20,155 nt of DNA from an uncultured Opitutia bacterium. GTDB taxonomy: Bacteria > Verrucomicrobiota > Verrucomicrobiia > Opitutales > UBA953. The position numbers were made by a program, and so were the translations under genes. The stretch is taken from contig CALNBE010000031.1 in the NCBI GenBank assembly GCA_937874455.1, positions 1 through 20,155 of the forward strand. The letters are read 5' to 3'. The notes below the pieces were generated by a model, which was not told the origin of the DNA, searched no databases, and saw only the letters and a program-made list of their open reading frames with translations. Shown piece after piece: positions 1-8,123 of this stretch (positions within the stretch are counted from its first letter, which is position 1; each line of letters opens with the position of its first letter).

Positions 1-757
1 GACGGATTCCGGCAAATAGGCATAAGGCAAAAAAAGTCACCGTCCGTCCATCCTCAAACTCCTCCACATGGCGCATCAATTCCTCGGCCTGCTTGGCGCT
101 CAGGGTCGGAGCGGTGCCACGTTTGTGGGCGATCCGGTAGTGCGGCACCCGGGTGATCGGATTTTCGTGTATCCATCCTTGGTCACAGGCAAACTTCATG
201 AAAGTCGATGCGATGCCCCGCCGGTTGTTGAAGGTTTTCAGACTGGCATTGTTTCTCCCACAGTAAACCTTGAGCATCTCGGAGGTCAGCCCCGATACCA
301 GCTCCCCTGGGAAACAAGTTCGCAGATGCACCAGATTCACCCGGATCGTCTGCAATTGCGGCGCGGAAATCAGCTTTTTGGAAAAATCCTCCCGCCGCTG
401 CGCAAGATAAATGTCAACCGCTTCGGCCAAGGATTTCTGGCTGCTCGGTTCCTGATAATGACTCAGGCCGTAATCAGCATAGAATGAAAGCGGATGCGGC
501 TTGCCCCGGAGTCGCAACATGACCGCCTCCGCCTCGCACAATTCTTCCGGAGTCAGCAGGGTGTCGGCGGGACGTCGTCCCGAGTCCATCTGCAACGATT
601 GAATTTCCAGTATGCTTTTCTCGGCGGCTGCTTCCGCGCGTGAACGAAAATTTCTGCGAATGCGCTCACCCGAGAGCCAGCCGCTCACCCGGTAGGAAGT
701 CGTCCCGTTGCCGTTTTTGAATGGTCTAAGCGTAAAAACACTTTTGTCGTTTTTCAT
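1..757 (-). CDS. Tyrosine recombinase / phage-type integrase, N-terminal part (gene cut by window edge)
   Basis: I translated this by hand from the ATG at 757-755; the frame stays open for 252 codons to the left edge. Residues about 1-60 look like an integrase N-terminal arm (basic, with RIRRNFRSRAEA). Residues about 108-200 look like a SAM-like core-binding domain (AEAVDIYLAQ, FNNRRGIASTFMKFA, GWIHENP). From about residue 215 the catalytic domain begins (TLSAKQAEELMRHV) and the window stops at FALCLFAGIR, where the final Arg (residue 252) fits the first catalytic Arg of the family. The remaining catalytic residues, including the nucleophilic Tyr, lie outside the window, so activity cannot be judged. 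The gene points away from the 3' end of tRNA-Ser 73 bp upstream, the usual arrangement for an integrase of a tRNA-inserted element. No Shine-Dalgarno motif precedes the ATG; an inverted repeat ends three bases upstream of it. Confidence 0.88.
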   Translation of the reverse strand, partial: MKNDKSVFTLRPFKNGNGTTSYRVSGWLSGERIRRNFRSRAEAAAEKSILEIQSLQMDSGRRPADTLLTPEELCEAEAVMLRLRGKPHPLSFYADYGLSHYQEPSSQKSLAEAVDIYLAQRREDFSKKLISAPQLQTIRVNLVHLRTCFPGELVSGLTSEMLKVYCGRNNASLKTFNNRRGIASTFMKFACDQGWIHENPITRVPHYRIAHKRGTAPTLSAKQAEELMRHVEEFEDGRTVTFFALCLFAGIR

Positions 758-760
758 CGG

Positions 761-789
761 TTAGGTTGCCACGTCAACTGGCAACCTAA
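761..789. repeat. Perfect 11-7-11 inverted repeat beside the integrase start; candidate recombinase core site or operator
   Basis: The left arm TTAGGTTGCCA (761-771) and right arm TGGCAACCTAA (779-789) are perfect inverted copies around the 7-base spacer CGTCAAC. Arm and spacer lengths match the layout of tyrosine recombinase core sites (two inverted binding arms around a 6-8 bp crossover). The repeat ends three bases before the integrase ATG, so it could instead be an operator or a 5' UTR hairpin limiting translation. The heptamer GTTGCCA occurs again at 813-819. The recombination role is inference; the symmetry is seen directly. Confidence 0.6.
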
Positions 790-799
790 TTAGCCTCAC

Positions 800-827
800 A
801 AAATAACCCCTTGTTGCCAAGGGGTTA
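800..827 (-). terminator. Rho-independent terminator of tRNA-Ser
   Basis: TAACCCCTTG (804-813) and CAAGGGGTTA (818-827) form a perfect 10-bp stem with a 4-base loop. Read on the minus strand it begins four bases after the tRNA CCA end and is followed by TTTTG (803-799). It separates tRNA transcription from the integrase gene. Confidence 0.8.
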
Positions 828-830
828 AAA

Positions 831-924
831 TGGCGGAGAGGAAGGGATTCGAACCCTCGATACGGATTTTGGTCCGTATGCCGGTTTAGCAAACCAGTGC
901 TTTCGGCCACTCAGCCACCTCTCC
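831..924 (-). tRNA. tRNA-Ser (anticodon GCU)
   Basis: The minus strand gives a complete 94-nt class II tRNA with encoded CCA. The acceptor stem GGAGAGG pairs with CCTCTCC, followed by discriminator G and CCA. The anticodon stem-loop CTGGTTTGCTAAACCGG carries anticodon GCT, reading AGC/AGU Ser codons. A long variable arm (TACGGACC...) typical of tRNA-Ser follows, and the T-arm has GGTTCGAATCC. An integrase gene lies just behind the 3' end, which makes this the probable insertion target of a mobile element; the tRNA itself looks intact. Confidence 0.97.
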
Positions 925-938
925 GAAAAGCGTGGGGC

Positions 939-968
939 GCAAGCAATCGACGACCCTGCCAATGTCAA
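939..968 (-). promoter_or_regulatory. Possible tRNA-Ser promoter
   Basis: On the minus strand a perfect TTGACA (968-963) lies about 40 bases upstream of the tRNA 5' end. The -10 position about 16-17 bases on (TTGCTT region) matches the consensus poorly, so only the -35 element is persuasive. Confidence 0.3.
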
Positions 969-999
969 CATTTGTTTCCAGCAATTTCTTTTTTCGGAC

Positions 1000-1027
1000 T
1001 TGTTTCACCCCGCTCGCAGCGTATCTT
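1000..1027 (+). promoter_or_regulatory. Possible aspS promoter
   Basis: TTGTTT (1000-1005) and TATCTT (1022-1027) are 16 bases apart and would start transcription about 30 bases before the aspS ATG. Each hexamer matches only three to four consensus positions, so this is a weak call. Confidence 0.25.
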
Positions 1028-1062
1028 CCGCACCCTTTTTCTTAAACTTCACAGACAAAGAC

Positions 1063-2856
1063 ATGCTCCGCACTCACCACTGCAACAGCCTGACGACCGC
1101 CGACGCCGGGAAAGAAGTAACCCTGATTGGCTGGGTTGATACCGTGCGGGACCTCGGGGGCGTCCGCTTCGTCGATTTGCGTGACCGAGAGGGCATCACT
1201 CAGGTGGTTTTTCACCCGGACCGTGGCGAGGTGCACGAGCAAGCCCACCGGCTCAAGTCCGAGTCCGTCATCCAAGTTTCCGGCACCGTCGTCAAACGCT
1301 CCGCCGAGACCATCAACCCCAAGCTGCCCACCGGCGGAGTGGAAATCGTCGCCGACAAAATCACCGTCCACAACATCTGCCAACCGCTGCCCTTTCCGAT
1401 GGAGGACGACAAGGCCGACAAGGTCAGCGAAGACCTGCGCCTCGAATACCGCTTCCTCGACCTGCGCCGACCCCGCAACCTGAACCTCGTCAAGACCCGC
1501 GCCCTCGCATCCAAGGCCATCCGCCACGCACTGGAGGAGGAGGGTTTTCTCGAAGTCGAAACGCCGATCCTTTTCAAATCCACCCCCGAGGGCGCCCGCG
1601 AATTCCTCGTCCCCAGCCGCCTCAACCCCGGTTCCTTCTACGCGCTTTCCCAGTCGCCCCAGCAATACAAGCAAATGCTGATGGTGGCTGGCGTGGAAAA
1701 ATACTACCAGCTCGCCCGCTGTTTCCGCGACGAGGATTTGCGCGCCGACCGCCAACTGGAATTCACCCAAGTCGATTTGGAAATGTCCTTCATCGAACGC
1801 GAGGACATGTATGCGCTCATCGAAAAAATGCTGAAACGCACTTGGAAGGAAGTGCTCGGCATCGACATCCCCACGCCCTTCCCCCGCATGTCCTTCCAAG
1901 AGGCAATGGACCGCTACGGCGTGGACAAGCCCGACACGCGCTTCGCCATCGAAATCACCGATTTCACCGAACTGTTCCAGCAATCCCAATTCAAGGTCTT
2001 TCACACCATCGCCAACACCCCCGGCAGCGTCGTCCGCGCCATCAACGCCAAGGGCCTGGCCGACATCACCCAAGGCGAGCTGGCCAATCTGGAAACCATC
2101 GCCAAGACGCTTGGTGCCAAAGGACTCGCCTTCATCAAGGCGGAAAATGGCGAATGGAAATCCCCCATTCTGAAATTTTTCTCCGAGGAGGAAAAAGCCG
2201 CGCTCAAGGAAAAACTCAACATCGAGGACGGCGACATCGTCTTCTTCGCCGCCGCCCCCTGGACACAGGCCTGCGCCATCCTGGGCCGCATCCGCCTCGA
2301 AGCCGGACGCCTGCTCCAGCAGCGCGGCAAAATCACCATCCCCGCCGACCAGTTCAATTTCCTCTGGGTCATTGAATTTCCCCTCATGCTCTGGGATGAG
2401 GACGAAAAACGCTTCCTCTCCGCCCACCACCCCTTCACCGCGCCCGTCAAGGAGGATGAGCCCCTGCTTTCCTCCGCGCCGGAAAAAGTCCGCGGCCAAC
2501 ACTACGACATCGTTCTCAACGGCGTCGAACTTGGCGGCGGCTCCATCCGCATCCACAATCCGGAGATGCAAAAGCACATCTTTGAAAACGTGCTGAAAAT
2601 CCCCGCCGACATCGTGGAAAGCCGCTTCGGCTACATGCTCAAGGCATTTTCCTTCGGCGCTCCACCCCACGGCGGCATCGCGCTCGGACTGGACCGCTTG
2701 GTCGCCATGCTCGCAGGTCGCGCCAGCATCCGCGACATCATCGCCTTCCCCAAAACACAAAAAGGGCAGGATTTGATGGCGGAATCACCCGGCCAGGTCA
2801 CCCCGCGCCAGCTCCGCGACCTGCGCATCGAAGTGCTTGACCCGGAGGAGAAATAA
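1063..2856 (+). CDS. aspS: Aspartyl-tRNA synthetase, bacterial type
   Basis: Class II synthetase that charges tRNA-Asp with aspartate in the cytoplasm. The ATG at 1063 (MLRTHHCNSL) fits the usual bacterial start and gives 597 aa, the normal family length; an upstream TTG at 1000 would only add unconserved residues. The N-terminal OB-fold anticodon domain is seen at about 15-105 (GWVDTVRDLGGVRFVDLRDREG). Class II motif 1 lies around FLEVETPIL (162-170), motif 2 is FRDEDLRADRQLEFTQVD (221-238), and motif 3 ends GLDR (542-545). The region between motifs 2 and 3 has room for the bacterial GAD insert. Leu31 sits at the anticodon-domain position where non-discriminating enzymes I recall (such as the Pseudomonas one) have His, so this enzyme may be tRNA-Asp specific; that point rests on memory of the family. 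No Shine-Dalgarno motif is visible. Confidence 0.98.
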   Translation: MLRTHHCNSLTTADAGKEVTLIGWVDTVRDLGGVRFVDLRDREGITQVVFHPDRGEVHEQAHRLKSESVIQVSGTVVKRSAETINPKLPTGGVEIVADKITVHNICQPLPFPMEDDKADKVSEDLRLEYRFLDLRRPRNLNLVKTRALASKAIRHALEEEGFLEVETPILFKSTPEGAREFLVPSRLNPGSFYALSQSPQQYKQMLMVAGVEKYYQLARCFRDEDLRADRQLEFTQVDLEMSFIEREDMYALIEKMLKRTWKEVLGIDIPTPFPRMSFQEAMDRYGVDKPDTRFAIEITDFTELFQQSQFKVFHTIANTPGSVVRAINAKGLADITQGELANLETIAKTLGAKGLAFIKAENGEWKSPILKFFSEEEKAALKEKLNIEDGDIVFFAAAPWTQACAILGRIRLEAGRLLQQRGKITIPADQFNFLWVIEFPLMLWDEDEKRFLSAHHPFTAPVKEDEPLLSSAPEKVRGQHYDIVLNGVELGGGSIRIHNPEMQKHIFENVLKIPADIVESRFGYMLKAFSFGAPPHGGIALGLDRLVAMLAGRASIRDIIAFPKTQKGQDLMAESPGQVTPRQLRDLRIEVLDPEEK

Positions 2857-3025
2857 CCCTCGGAGCGGCTTTCCGTCGCGGATTTTCCCATCCGCTTCAT
2901 TGGCTTCACCAAAACTTTTCACTTGGCAGAAAGTCAACATTCACGCATTTCAGCCATCCTTTCCCTCGGCCGCCTTCTTTCGGTACGCCGACTGCTTTCT
3001 TGCTTATCTTTTTTTGCTCGTTTTC

Positions 3026-6000
3026 ATGGCCCGATCTTTCTCCCGCATCCACCGTCTGTCCGCAACACTGGCTGTCATTCTCGTGGCCGTTGCAGCGGCC
3101 GCGCCTCTTCCGGCGCAGGCGCAGGCGCGACAGAACGCATCCACCCAAACCGAGACTCCGTTGATGCGGCAGTTTAACAGCGCGGAGGAAAAACTGCGGG
3201 AGCAAAGGTTTGCAGAAGCCGGAAAGGAATATGAGGCACTGCTAAGCCAGCATGGCAACTCGCTGGGCACTGAGGAAAGAGCCGTCGTGCTAGTCCGTTT
3301 GTCCAACTGCTACATCCAACAAAGAAGCTGGGAAAAAGCCGAAAAAGTGCTGCTGGAATTTCTCGACAAATCAAAGTATCCCAACGGCACCGGCGACAAA
3401 CTCGATCCGCAAAACAATTTCCGCAATCCGGCGGAAATCTCCCTCGCCGAAGTTTACATCAATCAGGAGAAATGGGATCCTGCCATTGCCATCCTGCAAC
3501 GGCTGAGCCGCGGCACCAACCTCACGACCGAAGAGCAAATCAACAGCACCATCGCCCTTAGCAACCTTTTCGCCCGAAAGAGCGAAAAGGAACCGAAGGC
3601 GGAGGCCAACAAGCTGCTGCTGCAGGGAATCGCCTTGCTCAAGCCAATTGTCGCCCAGAAAAATTTTGGCGTCCCCGAGGTCAAGGCTGCCGGAGACCAG
3701 TTGATCACCCTGTACACCAAAGTCGGTGCGGTGCAGGATGCCAAGGCCCTGCAAGATGACATTGAAGCAGCCATCAAAGGCTCCCCAGTCGATCGGGTAA
3801 AAGGTAGTTTCCAACGTCTCAGCATCGGCGACACTCTCTTTCAACAAGCCGAGCTCGAAGGCGACCCACTCCGCAAAACAGAACTTTATCGCCAATCGTT
3901 GACCAACTATCAGGAAGTGCTTCGCAGCAACGCCGTCGAAGCGATGATTGAGCAGGCCATTGACATCAAAACCAAGGAAGTCGAAGCCCTGACCAAGCGC
4001 TATCCCCAGCCCAACGAAGCCCAAGCCGAGGAAATTGAAAAGGCCACCAAGGAAAAGGATTACCTTTCCACCGTCTCCACCAAGTTCAAGGAAAGCAAGG
4101 ATTACGACGCCTTCATTTCCTACCGGATCGCACTTTGTCTGCTGGAGCTCAAACGGCCTTGGGAAGCCTACATCGCCTTCCGCGACATTTTTGACCACAA
4201 CCCCAAATTTGAACGGGCTGATGTCGCCTACTATTATTACATTGCCGCACTGCGCGCCATTCATCGGGACGAAGAAGCCCAAGAAGTTTGCCGTAAATTC
4301 CTCGAAGACTATCCCGAATCCCAAGTCCTCGGGCAGGTGGCAGTCCAACTCGGAGAAATTTCCTACGAACAAGGCGACTACGCCAATGCGGTAAAGCAAT
4401 TCCGCTGGGCACGTAGCAACGTCAAATCCCTCGAAAAAACCTATCAGGAATGGATCGACTCGTACATCGTCTCCTCCCTTTTCTCTGATGTCGAATGGAA
4501 AGCTGCCTTGGAGGGCATCAACGACTTTATCGCCAAATATCCCAACAGCAGGCAAATGGAGCAAATGCTCTACATGCGCGGGCTGTGCTATTTCTTTCAG
4601 GGCGTTTTCAAGGAGACCATTGAAAGCTTTGACGCTTACCTGACCAAATATCCGGAAGGCCGTTTTCGCCCGGACGCCCGTTATCGATTGGCAATTATGC
4701 GGTATGGGCGCCAACCCGATCCCAATACCCCGGAGCAAAGGGAATTGCAGGTCAAGGACGTGATCCAACGCTGCGAAAGCTGGCTGACTGACTACCAGAA
4801 TCCCCCACCCTCTCTGCGGTTCGATGTCACCCGCCAGCGTCCGGAAATTTACACCCTGATCGGCGATTGTTACATCGCCCTTTCCGACAGCCGCAGCGCC
4901 CAAAACACCTCCGTGCGCAAAGCGCAAAATCTCGCCAAGGCCATTGACTACTATGTGCTAGCCGCCAAAAACGCCGAGCACAACCCCGACGCGTTGGATT
5001 ACGCCTTGCGCGAATTAAACAAGCGTCTGCCCGCCCAAGGCGAATGGGCCAAGTTACTCGACGTTTACGTTACACTCTATAATTGGGACCCAGACAGCTC
5101 CAAGGCCCTTGCCTATCTTTATCAAATTATCCGGGCATCCGAACGCCTCGGCAAAACCGAGGAGCAAAAACGCGCCACTCTGGCCAAGGCAAATGTCACC
5201 ACTATTCCAGACGAGTACATCACCAAGTCCGCAGAGGGGATTCTTGCCGACGCTATTGTCCACAACATCAACAACCCGAAAAAGGAAAGCGTCGAACAGC
5301 TCATCTCCGAGCTCGCCCGCCGCCTTGCCCGCAAAGCCCGCATGCAGGCACGCAATGGCGGTGGCGAGATACCCAACACCGAGGCTGAAATCGCCGGACT
5401 GCTCAATCTCAACCAAAGCGCATCCCTGATCGCCCAGGCCCGTGGCTATTACACCCGTGCCGAACTCGCGCGTCTCCTGCGCGATGAAAACAAGCGCAAA
5501 GAAAATCTGCGACGCATCGCTACCATCTTCAAGGCCGAGGAGCTCAGCCCCATCATCCTTGGGGTCACCGGCGATATGCTGTTCGAATCTGGAGAAAAAG
5601 CCAAGGCACTCGAATATTACCAATACATCTTAGACCATTTCCGCAGCTCCGACTACGCCGACTTCGGTTTTGCCGGAAAAGCCCAAATTCTCGTTGAAGA
5701 AGACAAGAGCGCCCAAGCACTTATCCTCGTCAACGAGGCCCTCGACAACAACATCTCCTTCCACAAGGAAAAAGAACTTTTTCTCCTCAAAGCCCACGCC
5801 CTCATTGAAACGGACCAACTGACCGAGGCCAAGCAAGTGCTGGACGCCATTGCCAGCAACCGCGCTTGGCGCGGCGAGGCCACCGCCTACTCTCTCTATT
5901 ACCTCGGTCAAATCGAGGAAAAGAAGGGGAACACCAACGAAGCCATTAACTACTATCGGCGTTGTTACCTCGCATGGAAAAAGCATGGTAATGTCACCGC

Positions 6001-6154
6001 CAAAGCCTACCTGCGCACCGCCCAGCTTTTCCAGAAAAAGGGCGACATCGATGGTGTCAAAGGCACGCTGCGTGACATGCTCAGCGAGGACAATCCTGCC
6101 AGCAAGGCACCGGAAGCCATCCAAGCCCGCGAACTTCTCAACCAACAGCCATGA
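3026..6154 (+). CDS. Large exported tetratricopeptide-repeat protein
   Basis: The ATG at 3026 opens a clear signal peptide (MARSFSRIHR, a hydrophobic core at 13-26, then PLPAQAQA with cleavage near residue 32-34). The open frame runs upstream to 2837, but the added residues resemble nothing and would bury the signal. The 1042-aa product is predominantly TPR-like helical repeats from about residue 49 to the C-terminus. Clear units include AEEKLREQRFAEAGKEYEAL, a BamD/CpoB-like stretch at about 367-561 (FLEDYPESQ, LGEISYEQGDYANAVKQFR, FIAKYPNSRQ, YLTKYPEGRF), and YLGQIEEKKGNTNEAINYYR near the end. It probably acts as a periplasmic scaffold. It overlaps the next gene by 4 bp (ATGA) and heads the cluster with exbB and two exbD genes, so it is likely a partner of that motor, by loose analogy with the TPR protein CpoB of the Tol system. 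The exact role is unknown. Confidence 0.9.
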   Translation: MARSFSRIHRLSATLAVILVAVAAAAPLPAQAQARQNASTQTETPLMRQFNSAEEKLREQRFAEAGKEYEALLSQHGNSLGTEERAVVLVRLSNCYIQQRSWEKAEKVLLEFLDKSKYPNGTGDKLDPQNNFRNPAEISLAEVYINQEKWDPAIAILQRLSRGTNLTTEEQINSTIALSNLFARKSEKEPKAEANKLLLQGIALLKPIVAQKNFGVPEVKAAGDQLITLYTKVGAVQDAKALQDDIEAAIKGSPVDRVKGSFQRLSIGDTLFQQAELEGDPLRKTELYRQSLTNYQEVLRSNAVEAMIEQAIDIKTKEVEALTKRYPQPNEAQAEEIEKATKEKDYLSTVSTKFKESKDYDAFISYRIALCLLELKRPWEAYIAFRDIFDHNPKFERADVAYYYYIAALRAIHRDEEAQEVCRKFLEDYPESQVLGQVAVQLGEISYEQGDYANAVKQFRWARSNVKSLEKTYQEWIDSYIVSSLFSDVEWKAALEGINDFIAKYPNSRQMEQMLYMRGLCYFFQGVFKETIESFDAYLTKYPEGRFRPDARYRLAIMRYGRQPDPNTPEQRELQVKDVIQRCESWLTDYQNPPPSLRFDVTRQRPEIYTLIGDCYIALSDSRSAQNTSVRKAQNLAKAIDYYVLAAKNAEHNPDALDYALRELNKRLPAQGEWAKLLDVYVTLYNWDPDSSKALAYLYQIIRASERLGKTEEQKRATLAKANVTTIPDEYITKSAEGILADAIVHNINNPKKESVEQLISELARRLARKARMQARNGGGEIPNTEAEIAGLLNLNQSASLIAQARGYYTRAELARLLRDENKRKENLRRIATIFKAEELSPIILGVTGDMLFESGEKAKALEYYQYILDHFRSSDYADFGFAGKAQILVEEDKSAQALILVNEALDNNISFHKEKELFLLKAHALIETDQLTEAKQVLDAIASNRAWRGEATAYSLYYLGQIEEKKGNTNEAINYYRRCYLAWKKHGNVTAKAYLRTAQLFQKKGDIDGVKGTLRDMLSEDNPASKAPEAIQARELLNQQP

Positions 6155-7146
6155 GACACCTTTACCCCCGCACCCTCCTCGTCTGCGCGCTCGGAGCGCT
6201 CGCCATCCTTCCCGGCGTCCTCTCCGCCCAAATCATTTATTTTGGCAGCGAGAAATGGTACCTCAACGATCCTTTTTCCCCTGCTGACAGCAAGCAGGAC
6301 CCCAAAAAAGCCATCGCCCGCGGCACTCAAATTACACTCACCAAACAAGTCGGTACCGCCAAGGCAACGGTCACCAAAAACATCACAGAAGCCACACTGG
6401 TTGACTGGGGTGCCCCGCCCAAAAACATAAAGCTCGCGGAACAGGAAGTGTTGCGAGGAAACGGCGCCCGGGCCCTTGAATACATCGAACCCATTCTCCG
6501 GTTCTTTAGTCCAATTAAAAAAACCCCAGGTTCCCTCTGGCTACCATCCGCCAGTATCAAACTCGACGCGCTAATCCTGTTGAAAAACGACGCCATTTTG
6601 GATGATTTCATCATGGAACTTGAGCCATTCAATGATGGCAGCATCCCCGGGCTGAACAATAAAGTAGCCTTGGTAAGAATCGAACAGGACATCCGCCGCG
6701 GCCATGCCGAAGCCGCGCTGGCGAACATCGACAAGATGATAAACGAAACTGCCCAGCTCGACATGGTCGCCAACCTTCACCTATTAAAAGGCAACGCCCT
6801 TCTCGACCTAGCTCGCTACGAAGAAGCCATGAGCACCTTTCTGCGCGTTCCCGTCTTTTACGGCAGCCAGTCCAAATACATGCCCGCCGCCCTTCTGGGA
6901 GCCGCCAAATCCTTTCGCGGCATGAACACCCCCGCCAACAGAAATCTCCAGCTGGACGATGTCACCAACGGCTACCTCAGCGAAATCATCACTGCCTATC
7001 CTTATTCCAAGGAAGCCACAGAAGCCCGAAAAATGCTGCCTAAGGAACTCCGCGAAGCTCTCGACAAAAAGAACGGGGAGAATTCTGATTTCGAAGCCGC
7101 CGTGGTGGTCGTCTCTGAACCGGAAAATTCGACTGGCGAAAACTAA
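6151..7146 (+). CDS. Exported protein of unknown function, TPR-like, coupled to the large TPR gene
   Basis: The ATG overlaps the stop of the preceding gene (ATGA at 6151-6154), pointing to translational coupling. The 331-aa product starts with a signal peptide (MRHLYPRTLLVCALGALAIL) with likely cleavage after LSA at residue 26. Residues about 27-75 (YFGSEKWYLNDPF and on) match no family I recognise. The middle and C-terminal parts contain weak TPR-like helices (EVLRGNGARALEYIEPIL, LLKGNALLDLARYEEAMSTF, YLSEIITAYPYSKEATEARKML). The last 30 residues are acidic and probably disordered. The conserved setting next to the large TPR protein and ExbB suggests both are periplasmic parts of one complex. 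No enzyme motif is visible. Confidence 0.85.
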   Translation: MRHLYPRTLLVCALGALAILPGVLSAQIIYFGSEKWYLNDPFSPADSKQDPKKAIARGTQITLTKQVGTAKATVTKNITEATLVDWGAPPKNIKLAEQEVLRGNGARALEYIEPILRFFSPIKKTPGSLWLPSASIKLDALILLKNDAILDDFIMELEPFNDGSIPGLNNKVALVRIEQDIRRGHAEAALANIDKMINETAQLDMVANLHLLKGNALLDLARYEEAMSTFLRVPVFYGSQSKYMPAALLGAAKSFRGMNTPANRNLQLDDVTNGYLSEIITAYPYSKEATEARKMLPKELREALDKKNGENSDFEAAVVVVSEPENSTGEN

Positions 7147-7199
7147 GTCTTCAACCATTTTCTTTTAACAACAACCTAGTCTAAAACTCCATCTCACCA

Positions 7200-8084
7200 A
7201 TGATCGCTAAAACCCTCCGCAAAATCACCCTTTGCTTCGCCCTCGCCGGAGTCGCAACCGTGGCCGCCCTGCCAGTTCTTTCCTTCGCCCAAGAGGCTCC
7301 TGCCGCCGGCGAAACAGCCGCCGGCGCTGACGGCGATGCCGCCAAAAAATCCGGCCCCAAGACAGAAGAAACCACCCTGCTCGACAAATACAAAATGGGC
7401 GGCTGGGTGATGCACTTTCTCCTGCTGGCATCCTTCCTTACCGTCTGGTTCGGGATCGATGGCTTTCTCAAAACCACCAAAAAGCGCGCCATCCCTCCCG
7501 CACAGGTCGCCCAAATCCGCGAACTCTTCAAGCAGGGTGATTACGTTGGCGCCTACAACTACGCCAAGCTCAATCCCTCTCCCCTCTCAGATGTAGTGCG
7601 GGCCGGTATCTCCTTCCTCCCCGACGGCAAAAACATGACCGAGGAGGCCATGTTCAATGAAATCAACCGACTGCAGGGTGCCCTGATGGGACGCGTTTCC
7701 TACCTCTCCGTTGTCGGGGGCTGCTCCCCGATGATCGGTCTGGTCGGCACCGTGCTCGGGATGATGAGCGCATTCGGCACCCTCGGCGAATCTGGCGTCG
7801 GCGACCCGTCCAAGCTCTCGGCAGCTATCGGCCACGTGCTCGTCGCCACCGCTTCCGGTCTGTTCGTCGCCATCCCGGCCTTCATCCTCTACTATGTCCT
7901 GCGCAACCGCATCTCGGTCATCCTCCACCATGTCCAGACTGAGGCCGCCGCGCTTTTCCGTAAGATGCAATATGAGGCCTTTGAAGGCTACCAACTGGGT
8001 GACGAGGAAATCTACGCCGCACTCCCAAATTGGGTCGCGCCGCAAGAAACCGCCGCGATCGAATCCGAACAACCCTCCGCCTAA
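7200..8084 (+). CDS. exbB: MotA/TolQ/ExbB-family proton channel protein with N-terminal signal peptide
   Basis: Inner-membrane stator subunit that, with ExbD-type partners, turns the proton-motive force into movement across the envelope. At 294 aa it is longer than E. coli ExbB because of an added N-terminal signal peptide (about 1-30, ending LSFA) and an Ala/Gly/acid-rich periplasmic linker (31-62). TM1 is at about 69-90, TM2 at about 168-190 (GLVGTVLGMMSAFGTL) and TM3 at about 211-234 (GHVLVATASGLFVAIPAFIL). Thr184 and Thr218 match conserved channel threonines. The TM3 position that is Glu in E. coli ExbB (Glu176) appears to be His212 here. The ATG at 7200 follows the preceding stop by 53 bp, without a Shine-Dalgarno motif. 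Two exbD genes follow. The symbol denotes the family; the substrate or load is unknown. Confidence 0.93.
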   Translation: MIAKTLRKITLCFALAGVATVAALPVLSFAQEAPAAGETAAGADGDAAKKSGPKTEETTLLDKYKMGGWVMHFLLLASFLTVWFGIDGFLKTTKKRAIPPAQVAQIRELFKQGDYVGAYNYAKLNPSPLSDVVRAGISFLPDGKNMTEEAMFNEINRLQGALMGRVSYLSVVGGCSPMIGLVGTVLGMMSAFGTLGESGVGDPSKLSAAIGHVLVATASGLFVAIPAFILYYVLRNRISVILHHVQTEAAALFRKMQYEAFEGYQLGDEEIYAALPNWVAPQETAAIESEQPSA

Positions 8085-8123
8085 CCCGCGCAGGAATCCA
8101 TTAACTCTAAACCCTGAACAATC

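Noticed and set aside
68..487. 139-codon plus-strand frame at the left end
   Set aside because: It lies antisense to the recombinase frame, which carries recognisable integrase motifs; the plus-strand product resembles nothing.
1042..2760. Long open frame (572 codons) antisense to aspS
   Set aside because: It is a mirror of the strongly coding aspS frame in G+C-rich DNA. The translation is Gly/Asp/Val-rich without any domain, signal or plausible start context.
2878..2895. Hairpin GCGGAT/ATCCGC after aspS as a terminator
   Set aside because: The stem is only 6 bp with a 6-base loop and is followed by TTCATTGG rather than a T-run; too weak to call.
2837..3025. N-terminal extension of the large TPR protein back to 2837
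   Set aside because: It overlaps the end of aspS, adds 63 unconserved residues and would place the clear signal peptide inside the protein.
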